DNA from: UBA1351 sp964627665
GTDB taxonomy: Bacteria > Bacillota > Clostridia > Lachnospirales > Vallitaleaceae
Direction: 5' to 3'
DNA: 21,280 bases
NCBI GenBank assembly: GCA_964627665.1
Contig: CAZVKG010000063.1
Coordinates: forward strand, 1 to 21,280
In this document: one piece after another, positions 8,291 through 15,481 of the stretch
How positions within the stretch are numbered: the first letter of the stretch is position 1
How the letters are laid out: every line of letters starts with the position of its first letter
Made by a program: the position numbers and the translations under genes
The notes under the pieces: generated by a model
Seen by the model: only the letters and a program-made list of their open reading frames with translations
What the model was told of the DNA's origin: nothing
The model's database searches: none

Positions 8291-9361
8291 ATGGTTGACT
8301 TTTCTACATCGATCAAGACGATATTCATACTCATTGAATTGATTACAAGTTTAGGATTAACACAAGAGCATATGACTATTGAAGGCTATGAACAAAACAT
8401 ATATACCATTCGAGTGGATGCAAATCAAGGAGCCAAGATGGTGCAGGAGTTTGCCTATAATGGACTCTTTGGTTATGACTTTGTTTCATCGATGGCTGTT
8501 CAAGAGGAGATAACATATCCACTTGGTGTCAACGGAATGTTTTATGATGGATATGGGCGACCCCAAGGCATTGTCATCAAAGATCATGAATTGCTTTCTC
8601 TTCGGTCGGTGCACACACCCGTATTTTTAGTGTATGATGATGGTGATGTTGAGATAAAAGAGATTCAAGTTCGCGGATATCTTGTCCATGGAGAAGTCCG
8701 TCAACCCTTATACGAGATTAATGATGATTATGAAAATCGCGGTGTGGGTGTCTACACACGGTGGTTTGGAAAATATCTATATCCACAAGAAAACATAGGT
8801 ATCTATCGTGTAGAAAATGATGTCGTTACAGAAATCATTAGTCATAATGAGCGTGTTCCTCTTGAGGGAATGGCTTTTCAAGAGAAAAACTATGTCATCT
8901 CTCGAAAATTATTTTCAGACGAACCGATTTATCAAGTCGGAGATTCGATACAGGTTGAACTTGAAAGTGACATTCAAATAGAGTCCGTTAAAGAAGCCTT
9001 TCAGACGGGTGGTTGGCTAGTTTATGAGGGCGAAAATGTAGCCCAAGACTATGAACCCTTTGTTGGATATACAACATCCTTGCAACCACGAACGGCGATT
9101 GGAATCACAGACCAAGAAGAAATCGTTGTTAAAGTCATTGATGGGCGACAACCGGGCATTAGCCAAGGGGTCACCGGAAAACAACTGGCAGCCTTAATGC
9201 AAGAGGAAGGATGCGTCTTTGCCACATACCTTGACGGAGGTTCGTCATCAGTGGTGGTTAAAGACGGTAAAGTCATCAATCATCCCAGTGGTGGAGAAGA
9301 AAAGGCCGTGGCACATGGATTGTTCTTTAACAGGACAATCCCAAAAGAGTTGCAAAAATAG
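8291..9361 (+). CDS. Phosphodiester glycosidase (NAGPA-type) family protein
   Basis: C-terminal half belongs to the NAGPA/phosphodiester glycosidase family, whose characterised members remove N-acetylglucosamine or related sugars linked through a phosphodiester. Visible motifs: NGMFYDGYGRPQG (residues 81-93), PRTAIGIT (266-273), DGRQPGISQGVT (284-295) and LDGGSSS (314-320). A hydrophobic stretch at residues 10-23 near the N-terminus suggests export or membrane anchoring, though only one lysine precedes it. An in-frame TAA nine bases upstream excludes a longer start, and GAGAGG at 8276-8281 supports this ATG. No SLH, LysM or copper-amine-oxidase repeats are seen. The gene lies alone between a terminator and the metK promoter. 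Substrate is unknown; cell-wall or teichoic-acid-type glycans are only a guess. Confidence 0.82.
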   Translation: MVDFSTSIKTIFILIELITSLGLTQEHMTIEGYEQNIYTIRVDANQGAKMVQEFAYNGLFGYDFVSSMAVQEEITYPLGVNGMFYDGYGRPQGIVIKDHELLSLRSVHTPVFLVYDDGDVEIKEIQVRGYLVHGEVRQPLYEINDDYENRGVGVYTRWFGKYLYPQENIGIYRVENDVVTEIISHNERVPLEGMAFQEKNYVISRKLFSDEPIYQVGDSIQVELESDIQIESVKEAFQTGGWLVYEGENVAQDYEPFVGYTTSLQPRTAIGITDQEEIVVKVIDGRQPGISQGVTGKQLAALMQEEGCVFATYLDGGSSSVVVKDGKVINHPSGGEEKAVAHGLFFNRTIPKELQK

Positions 9362-9377
9362 GAATATACAGTATAAT
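9350..9377 (+). promoter_or_regulatory. Putative sigma-A promoter for metK
   Basis: TTGCAA (9350-9355), a 16-base spacer, and a perfect TATAAT (9372-9377). The -35 overlaps the last codons of the preceding gene. Transcription would start near 9384, about 20 bases before the metK ATG, leaving room only for the AGGAGG at 9394-9399. No riboswitch can fit in this leader. Confidence 0.7.
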
Positions 9378-9405
9378 AAACTTAGAATAAATTAGGAGGA
9401 CAATT

Positions 9406-10590
9406 ATGTCAAAAAGATTATTTACTTCAGAATCAGTCACTGAAGGACATCCAGATAAAGTATGTGACCAAATTTCAGATGCAGTACTTGATGCAATACT
9501 TGCACAAGATCCAAAAGCCAGAGTTGCTTGTGAGACGGCTGTAACCACAGGTATGGTCATGGTTATGGGAGAGATATCAACCGATTGCTATGTGGATATT
9601 CCCAAAGTTGTACGGGCAACCGTTGACGAAATCGGATATCATGATGCCAAAGCGGGCTTTGATGCCGAGACATGTGCAGTCCTAGTAACGATTGATGAAC
9701 AATCACCGGATATTGCCATGGGTGTTGATGTCGCTCTTGAAATCAGAGATGGCCAAGAACACATAGAAGAAGAAGCCGGAGCCGGTGACCAAGGAATGAT
9801 GATTGGTTATGCATGCGATGAAACCGATGAACTTATGCCCTTGCCGATTTCCCTCGCACACAAGCTATCCAAACGCTTATCTCAAGTGCGTAAAGACGGA
9901 ACATTAACCTATTTACGCCCGGACGGAAAATCCCAAGTTACTGTGGAATATGAAGACAATGTTGCCAAACGTGTGGACGCAGTTGTTATTTCAACACAAC
10001 ATGATGAGCATGTAAGCCAAGAAACCATTCGCGAAGATTTGAGAAAACATGTTATTGATCATGTCATTCCTGAAGCGTTTTTGGATGACAATACCAAATA
10101 TTATATTAACCCAACCGGACGTTTTGTTATTGGCGGCCCACAGGGAGATGCCGGCTTAACCGGACGTAAGATTATCGTAGATACTTACGGTGGTTATGCA
10201 AGTCATGGTGGTGGTGCATTTTCAGGGAAAGATCCGACAAAAGTGGATCGATCTGCAGCCTATGCAGCAAGATACGTGGCAAAAAATGTGGTTGCTGCCG
10301 GATTAGCCAAGCGTTGTGAGATTGAACTTGCTTATGCCATTGGTGTTGCACATCCGGTATCTATTTTTGTAGATACAGATGGGACAGGTATCGTGAGTGA
10401 TGAGAGAATCACAGAGATCATTAATGAAGTCTTTGACCTAAGACCGTCAGCGATTATTAAGGATTTAGACTTACGTCGTCCCATTTATCGTCAGACAGCA
10501 GCCTATGGACATTTCGGACGTACGGATATTGATCTTCCATGGGAACGTATCGATAAAGTTGAGGAACTTAAGGCAAAAGCAAACGCGTAA
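9406..10590 (+). CDS. metK: S-adenosylmethionine synthetase
   Basis: Makes S-adenosylmethionine from methionine and ATP in the cytoplasm; the universal methyl donor enzyme. At 394 residues it has standard length. Signatures: start MSKRLFTSESVTEGHPDKVCDQISDA, ATP motif AGAGDQG (residues 124-130), and the glycine-rich P-loop-like motif GGGAFSGKDPTKVDR starting at residue 268. The end also matches the family, with the conserved YGHFGR. A sigma-A-like promoter and strong AGGAGG precede it. recD2 begins 16 bases downstream, so the two are probably cotranscribed. In clostridia metK is commonly found just before recD2 and comF (remembered context). Confidence 0.98.
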   Translation: MSKRLFTSESVTEGHPDKVCDQISDAVLDAILAQDPKARVACETAVTTGMVMVMGEISTDCYVDIPKVVRATVDEIGYHDAKAGFDAETCAVLVTIDEQSPDIAMGVDVALEIRDGQEHIEEEAGAGDQGMMIGYACDETDELMPLPISLAHKLSKRLSQVRKDGTLTYLRPDGKSQVTVEYEDNVAKRVDAVVISTQHDEHVSQETIREDLRKHVIDHVIPEAFLDDNTKYYINPTGRFVIGGPQGDAGLTGRKIIVDTYGGYASHGGGAFSGKDPTKVDRSAAYAARYVAKNVVAAGLAKRCEIELAYAIGVAHPVSIFVDTDGTGIVSDERITEIINEVFDLRPSAIIKDLDLRRPIYRQTAAYGHFGRTDIDLPWERIDKVEELKAKANA

Positions 10591-10606
10591 AATGATTTGA
10601 GGGTTT

Positions 10607-12844
10607 ATGGAGAAGATTGTAGGCATTGTCGAAGAGATTATATATCAAAATGAACAAAACGGATATACCATTATCGTTGTCTCCACACAAGATGGTGAGC
10701 TGACTTGTGTGGGAACAATGTTTAAATTATCCATCGGGGAAGAAATCACCGTAGAGGGTGATTATACAACCCATCCTATCTACGGAAAGCAGTTTAATGC
10801 GGAGGTTTTTTCGACATCCGTACCCAAAGATAAACATGCATTTGAAAAATATTTAGGGTCCGGTGCCATCAAAGGAATCGGACCTGTTTTGGCAGGGAAA
10901 ATTGTGGAAAGCTTTGGAGATGATACCTTTCGTATCATTGAAGAAGAGCCGGAGCGACTCGAAGAAGTCAAAGGAATTAGTATGCAAAAAGCACAGCAGA
11001 TTGCCGAGATTTTTTATGAGCAGCGCAGTATGCGCCAAGCTATTCTTTTTCTACAGGAGTATCAGATTTCATTAACCTATGGTTTGAAAATATACGATTT
11101 CTATAAGGAAAAAACCTATCAAGTCGTTCGGGAAAATCCATATCGTTTAGCAGAAGATATCTATGGGATCGGTTTTAAGCTGGCTGATGAAATCGCGAAA
11201 AAAATTGGAATTGAAGAAAACCACCCCCATCGAATCATGTCAGCTATTACCTATGTCTTAAACCAAGGAACCCTTGATGGGCACGTATATTTAGACAAAT
11301 CCATGCTTGTTGAACGCACCCAGGAACTTCTGGGAATTTCCATTGAACAGATTGATCGGGAGATTATGGAACTTCAACTCAAACAGCAAATCAAAGTTCA
11401 ACAAGAAGAGGATGTTACCCGCATCTATCTCATTCATTACTATTCCATGGAAGAAGCGTGTGCTCACAAAATATGTCAATGTCTCACCCATGAAATCCAA
11501 CAGATTGATAAAGTTGAAAAGCGGCTTGCATCGATTGAGATGCGAAACGATGTTTCTTTAGATGCCGTGCAAAAAGAGGCTGTTCTTGACAGTGCAAAAT
11601 ATCCTTTTTTTGTACTGACCGGAGGACCGGGAACAGGGAAAACGACCACTATCAATACCTTGATACAAATGTTTGAAGAAGAGGACCTGATTATCTTTTT
11701 AGCGGCACCGACGGGAAGAGCGGCAAAGCGGATGACAGAGACAACCGGTCATGAAGCAAGAACCATTCACCGCCTACTAGAGATTAACTTTACCTCGGAT
11801 GATCAACGTCAATCCTTTGAACGTAATGAAGACTATCCCCTAGAATGCGATGTCTTAATCGTTGACGAGATTTCCATGTTGGATATTACCCTCTTTTATC
11901 ATCTTTTAAAGGCCGTTCCCCTAGGGTGTCGTGTTATATTAGTGGGGGATAAGGACCAGCTTCCCTCTGTCGGACCGGGCAATGTTTTAAGAGATCTTAT
12001 TCATGTTCAACATTTTGTGCCCACAGTGACTCTGCAAAAGATTTATCGGCAAGCGGAAAAGAGCGCTATTGTCCTTAATGCCCATAAAATTCATCAAGGG
12101 AATATGATTGATTATAAGAATAAAGATGACTTCTTTTTTATTCAACGAAAACAAAGTCAGCAAATACTTAAGGAAATCATTTCCTTAGTCAAATCACGAT
12201 TACCTAAATTTACAGGCATCGATTATCAAGAAGGCATTCAAGTCTTAACGCCTATGCGTAAGGGAATGCTGGGAGTAGAACAATTAAATATTGAATTGCA
12301 AAAAGCCTTGAATCCGTCATCGGCCAAACGGGCTGAAAAGACCTTTCGTCAAACAACCTTTCGTGAAGGGGATAAGGTGATGCAGATTCGCAATAATTAT
12401 AATATTAACTGGTCCATTAAGAGTCAGTTTGGCATTGTGATTGACGAAGGCGTCGGTGTTTTTAACGGAGATTTAGGGACCATTAAACAGATTAATCATT
12501 ATTCGGAAACATTAATCGTTGTTTTTGATGATTTAAAAGAAGTGACCTATGAATTTACCCAGTTAGATGAACTGGAATTAGCCTATAGCATCACTATTCA
12601 TAAGTCCCAAGGGAGTGAATATCCGGTGGTCATTATACCCTTATTTAAAGGTCCTAGTATGCTTCTAAGCCGAAATCTTCTCTATACGGCAGTAACACGG
12701 GCCAAGAGATTGGTTGTCCTTGTTGGGGATAATGAGATTTTAAAACATATGATTGATAACAACCGAGAAATTCATAGGAATTCAACACTTTTTGTGCGAA
12801 TTGAAGAAGCGGCACATCTACTTGATGTTAAGGAGTTGGCATAA
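10607..12844 (+). CDS. recD2: RecD2-type superfamily 1B DNA helicase
   Basis: ATP-dependent 5'-3' helicase of the RecD2/TraA type, which acts in DNA repair without RecB and RecC. The N-terminus begins MEKIVGIVEEIIYQNEQNGYT, the usual OB-like start. Helix-hairpin-helix motifs follow (GAIKGIGPVLAGKI and EEVKGISMQKAQQIAE). The helicase core has Walker A GGPGTGKTT (residues 339-347), a DEAx-type Walker B VDEIS (419-423), the GDKDQLPSVGPG motif, and the C-terminal motifs AYSITIHKSQGSEYP and LLYTAVTRAKR. Length 745 is typical. The GAGGG ribosome site lies only 3 bases from the ATG, suboptimal spacing, which may lower translation. The stop abuts comFC without a gap. Confidence 0.95.
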   Translation: MEKIVGIVEEIIYQNEQNGYTIIVVSTQDGELTCVGTMFKLSIGEEITVEGDYTTHPIYGKQFNAEVFSTSVPKDKHAFEKYLGSGAIKGIGPVLAGKIVESFGDDTFRIIEEEPERLEEVKGISMQKAQQIAEIFYEQRSMRQAILFLQEYQISLTYGLKIYDFYKEKTYQVVRENPYRLAEDIYGIGFKLADEIAKKIGIEENHPHRIMSAITYVLNQGTLDGHVYLDKSMLVERTQELLGISIEQIDREIMELQLKQQIKVQQEEDVTRIYLIHYYSMEEACAHKICQCLTHEIQQIDKVEKRLASIEMRNDVSLDAVQKEAVLDSAKYPFFVLTGGPGTGKTTTINTLIQMFEEEDLIIFLAAPTGRAAKRMTETTGHEARTIHRLLEINFTSDDQRQSFERNEDYPLECDVLIVDEISMLDITLFYHLLKAVPLGCRVILVGDKDQLPSVGPGNVLRDLIHVQHFVPTVTLQKIYRQAEKSAIVLNAHKIHQGNMIDYKNKDDFFFIQRKQSQQILKEIISLVKSRLPKFTGIDYQEGIQVLTPMRKGMLGVEQLNIELQKALNPSSAKRAEKTFRQTTFREGDKVMQIRNNYNINWSIKSQFGIVIDEGVGVFNGDLGTIKQINHYSETLIVVFDDLKEVTYEFTQLDELELAYSITIHKSQGSEYPVVIIPLFKGPSMLLSRNLLYTAVTRAKRLVVLVGDNEILKHMIDNNREIHRNSTLFVRIEEAAHLLDVKELA

Positions 12845-13582
12845 GTGAATCCAATTTATAGGTATATATTTCCAAATAAATGCATCTTTTGCATGGAAGA
12901 ATTAGAGGAAACCACGACAGATATCTGTAATGTATGCTATAATAAAATCAAGGTCGTTGAAGAAACATACTGTCGCCGCTGTGGAAAATTAAGAGAGCTT
13001 GAAGATGATTTGTGTTTGGATTGTCTGACACGCCCCCATGAATTTGAAGCCGGACGTGGCCTCTTTGTTTATGATGACCGAGTAAAAAAAGCCTTGTTTG
13101 GACTTAAGTTTTATAATCATACCTGGATTGCTCGCAAGATGGGGCGAATCATGGCAGATTATTATTTAGAGCATGTGGGATGGGAGATTGACTATGTTAT
13201 GCCGATTCCGATTCACTATTTTAAACACATCACACGTGGTTATAATCAAGCCGAAGTCTTGGCAAACTATTTTGTAAAAGCCTATAACGAACAAATGGTC
13301 CAATACCAAGGAAAACCCGTTAAGCTGTTGAAAAAAGGGTTGAAGCGAATAAAATGGACAGCGCCACAAAAAGATCTCAATCCGGAGACACGATATAAAA
13401 ATTTAGAAAATGCATTTATTGTGAATGCGAAAATCACGAATGAAGTTAAAAATTGTAATGTACTTATTATAGATGATATTTATACAACAGGTGCAACTAT
13501 GGATGTCTGTGCAAGACAACTTAAAACAGCCCAAGTGGGTAAGGTGTTCTTCATAACAGCAGCCATTGGAAGCGGACTCTAA
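12845..13582 (+). CDS. comFC: ComF family amidophosphoribosyltransferase-like protein
   Basis: ComFC-type protein linked to DNA uptake and transformation; it carries a phosphoribosyltransferase fold. The N-terminal zinc part has paired cysteines (CIFC, CNVC, CRRCG, CLDC within residues 11-63). The C-terminal PRPP-binding motif VLIIDDIYTTGAT is at residues 206-218, and YNQAEVLA is in the middle. The start is GTG, with AAGGAG at 12830-12835 inside the end of recD2, so expression is probably coupled to recD2. In B. subtilis comFC precedes yvyF and the flgM operon, the same order as here, but the ComFA helicase is absent and recD2 takes its place upstream. Whether the cell is competent cannot be judged from this window. 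Confidence 0.92.
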   Translation: MNPIYRYIFPNKCIFCMEELEETTTDICNVCYNKIKVVEETYCRRCGKLRELEDDLCLDCLTRPHEFEAGRGLFVYDDRVKKALFGLKFYNHTWIARKMGRIMADYYLEHVGWEIDYVMPIPIHYFKHITRGYNQAEVLANYFVKAYNEQMVQYQGKPVKLLKKGLKRIKWTAPQKDLNPETRYKNLENAFIVNAKITNEVKNCNVLIIDDIYTTGATMDVCARQLKTAQVGKVFFITAAIGSGL

Positions 13583-13601
13583 TTCTTAGGAGGTTATGGA
13601 T

Positions 13602-14024
13602 ATGGATGTTAGAAATTGTAAAAAATGCGGTCGTATATTTAATTTTGTGGGTGGTCAACCGATTTGTGCCCAGTGCAAATCAGAATTAGAAGACAAGTTT
13701 GTAGAAGTGAAGACCTACATTCGAAGAAATCCTCAGGCAAATATTGGACAAGTGGCAGAGGAATGTGGCATTGATACCCGTCAGATTCGCCAATGGGTCC
13801 GAGAAGAACGATTACTATTCTCGGCAGATAGTGCCATGGGCATCGAGTGCGAAAAATGCGGCAAGACAATTCGAACCGGGCGTTTTTGCGATGAATGTAA
13901 GCGCGATACAGCCAATGATTTGCATAGTGCCTACCACAAACCAAATTCTGAACCGGTTGAATCGGGTAAGAAAAATGATTCAAAAAGTCGAATGCGCTTT
14001 ATGGATAAAGACCATCGCCGATAA
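13602..14024 (+). CDS. yvyF: YvyF-type flagellar operon protein (TIGR03826-like)
   Basis: Small zinc-ribbon and helix-turn-helix protein of the flagellar operon family typified by B. subtilis YvyF, a putative regulator. Cysteine pairs are at residues 6/9 and 22/25, and again as CEKCG and CDEC in the second half. Between them lies an HTH-like stretch, NIGQVAEECGIDTRQIRQWV. The C-terminal 30 residues are charged and low complexity. Two in-frame ATGs exist, 13596 and 13602. AGGAGG at 13588-13593 leaves only 2 bases to the first but 8 to the second, so 13602 is chosen (140 residues). Its stop is only 6 bases from the left palindrome, which separates it from flgM. Confidence 0.85.
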   Translation: MDVRNCKKCGRIFNFVGGQPICAQCKSELEDKFVEVKTYIRRNPQANIGQVAEECGIDTRQIRQWVREERLLFSADSAMGIECEKCGKTIRTGRFCDECKRDTANDLHSAYHKPNSEPVESGKKNDSKSRMRFMDKDHRR

Positions 14025-14030
14025 GAGGGA

Positions 14031-14215
14031 TTTACTTGAAGATAAAATATGCGTCGATTCATTTCGTCGAGTATTTCTAGAACTTAAAAAAAGAGGATGC
14101 AACGGATTCTAAACTCGCTGTCGCTCAGACAGAAGAATCCTTACCTTGCATTCTCTTTTTTTCGTTAAGAAATACGACGACTTATGACAAAACTCTTCTT
14201 TTACCTTCAAGCAAA
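14031..14215. repeat. Left palindromic element (185 bp)
   Basis: Long imperfect palindrome. The outer stem pairs 14035-14047 with 14199-14211 (12 of 13). The inner stem pairs 14086-14102 with 14146-14162 (16 of 17), and GGATTCT (14104-14110) pairs with AGAATCC (14134-14140). The apical loop at 14111-14133 contains a small hairpin, CTGTC-gctca-GACAG. Its left arm (14038-14062) matches the inverted complement of the right element's outer arm in 24 of 25 positions. The loop region (14100-14143) matches that element's loop in 43 of 44. Confidence 0.85.
14086..14162 (+). terminator. Terminator-like hairpin inside the left palindrome
   Basis: The inner 17-base stem starts with an A7 run and ends with a T7 run (14156-14162), giving the shape of a bidirectional rho-independent terminator. 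It would end transcription coming from metK-recD2-comFC-yvyF before flgM. The loop is unusually long (about 23 bases beyond the upper stem) and conserved, which a plain terminator would not need. Confidence 0.5.
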
Positions 14216-14237
14216 TCAGATAAATTGGTTCTAACAC

Positions 14238-15203
14238 TTGCTAATAGTATTAGAAGGTGTGTATATAAGGCAAGGTGCATCATCGGTACCCGCATCTGAG
14301 TCTCATATATTGAAAATGATTAAAGAAACAGATGGAGATAGCTATGTAGATTTGAGATCTTTGAATCAAGATTTATCTTTCGAAACATTAAAGAGAGAGT
14401 TTGACAAAGCAGGTATCGTCTTAGAAAAACCGCAAATGAAAACATTAAATATTATAGATGAAGATGATCTTTATACTAATTTAGGATTCCTGTTGTCAGA
14501 TCAATGTCCTTATACCACAAAAGCAGCCGTGTTTGAAGGATCATTGATTCGACAAATGCGAGAAATATATGACTTTCTTGATCGGTATAATCGCACGAGA
14601 TCAAGCTTTAATAGCCTTGAGCGTGTTGATGTACGAGAGTATCCGGAAACAGCTATTAGAGAAGCCTTGTTAAACTCTATTGTTCATAAAGATTATTCAT
14701 ATGGAAGCAGTACCTTGATAAGTGTTTTTGATCATCGAATAGAAATATTGACGGTAGGTGGTTTGGTGAGGGGATTAACGAAGGAAGATATTATGATTGG
14801 GACATCTATTTTAAAAAATAAATATTTGGCAAATGTGTTTTATCGATTGAAATGGATTGAAGCATACGGAACCGGTATATTAAAAATCAAAGAAGCATAT
14901 AATGCGTTTGATGTTAAACCAATATTTGAAATAACCGATAATGCCTTTAAGGTGAAGCTTCCCGCGATAGCCATCCACAGTCAGGGAAAAAACTCGGATG
15001 CACAGTACAGTGAGAATGAATTGAAAATAATAGAAATGTTAAAAACAGGAAAAGCGGTTAAGAGAAAAGAAGTTGAACAGGAGCTTAAAATATCCCAATC
15101 AATGGCAGTTAAAATGCTAAAAGGAATGCTAGAAAAAAATATAGTTAAAAAAATAGGAACAGGTAAAAATGTGCAGTATAGGATGCCCGAAGATAAAATA
15201 TAG
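14238..15203 (+). pseudogene. 5'-truncated AlbA_2/GHKL-type ATP-binding regulator fragment
   Basis: Open frame of 321 codons resembling the C-terminal two thirds of the AlbA_2 plus HATPase_c_4 plus winged-helix family (COG2865-like 'ATP-binding protein'). Recognisable parts: the linker GVYIRQGASSVPASESHILKMI (residues 7-28), the ATPase N-box ETAIREALLNSIVH (137-150, with E142 and N146), the GHKL glycine motif AYGTGI (209-214), and a C-terminal HTH (about 258-310). The N-terminal AlbA_2 domain, about 110 residues in full homologues, is missing, with an in-frame TAA just upstream. The only start is TTG and has no ribosome site. A short loop between FEG and SLIRQM (residues 99-106) also looks deleted compared with remembered homologues. 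The last codons (MPEDKI) lie inside the right palindrome. It is probably a captured remnant; a functional short protein cannot be excluded. Confidence 0.62.
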
Positions 15204-15369
15204 GTTTCTTCATAAGCCGTAGTGTTTCAAAGGGAAGAAAAAGGGCAATGCAAAACAAGGATTCTTCTGTTTGAGCGACAGCGAGTTTAGAATCCGTTGC
15301 ATTGCCCTTTTTCTGAGCTTATGAAACACTAGGCGCAATGAATCGACGCATATTTTGTCTTCGGGCATC
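15182..15369. repeat. Right palindromic element (188 bp), inverted relative to the left one
   Basis: Outer arms 15182-15201 and 15350-15369 pair in 19 of 20. A middle stem pairs 15220-15229 with 15322-15331 (10 of 10). The inner stem pairs 15237-15252 with 15298-15313 (16 of 16), and GGATTCT (15259-15265) pairs with AGAATCC (15289-15295). The loop at 15266-15288 contains CTGTT-tgagc-GACAG. Segments between the stems (15202-15219 and 15332-15349) do not pair. The left arm overlaps the 3' end and stop codon of the truncated ATP-binding gene. The stem has A- and T-rich ends and could also act as a terminator. Confidence 0.87.
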
Positions 15370-15407
15370 TTTTATTGCAACAAAATGAATTTTTTTTAAC
15401 ATAATCC

Positions 15408-15435
15408 TAAACTTTTCTAACAACCTATCCGATAC
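15408..15435 (+). promoter_or_regulatory. Putative sigma-28 (SigD) promoter for flgM
   Basis: TAAA at 15408-15411 and CCGATAC at 15429-15435 with 17 bases between, one more than the usual N16 before CCGATA. It lies 47 bases upstream of the flgM start and 39 bases outside the right palindrome, so the insert left it intact. FlgM is the sigma-28 antagonist and is SigD-dependent in B. subtilis, so a feedback promoter is expected here. Confidence 0.65.
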
Positions 15436-15481
15436 ATAATGTGAATGAATGAGTGATTGAAATTAAAGGATGGTGACAAGA

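Larger units (their letters stand above)
14031..15369. mobile_element. Composite of two inverted palindromic repeats around a truncated gene
   Basis: About 1.34 kb between yvyF and flgM, bounded by two related palindromes in opposite orientation (14031-14215 and 15182-15369) that enclose a gene fragment unrelated to flagella. The comF-yvyF-flgM-flgN-flgK order around it is otherwise the conserved one, which suggests insertion. The enclosed gene uses many AGA/AGG/CGA arginine codons, whereas the neighbours use CGT more often. No transposase or integrase is present, and I see no convincing target-site duplication at the outer edges. Mobility is therefore inferred from layout alone; a decayed gene flanked by independently inserted repeats is the alternative. 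Confidence 0.5.

Noticed and set aside
14017..14024. GCCGATAA, a perfect sigma-28 -10 box
   Set aside because: No TAAA at 15-16 bases upstream (the sequence there is TTTA or similar), and it coincides with the last codons and stop of yvyF. Probably chance.
14025..14036. Target-site duplication at the edges of the composite
   Set aside because: Flanks GATAAGAGGGA on the left and TTTTATTGCAAC on the right share no convincing short direct repeat.
13744..14112. Open frame of 122 codons overlapping yvyF in another frame
   Set aside because: Shadow of yvyF that runs into the palindrome; no ribosome site or motif.
14031..15369. Possible CRISPR or tRNA-derived element
   Set aside because: Only two inverted copies, no spaced direct repeats, and no cloverleaf or CCA end in the palindromes.
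15470..15481. Upstream ATG as flgM start
   Set aside because: It sits inside the AAAGGATGGTG ribosome site. The ATG at 15482 has the same spacing as the matching site before flgL.
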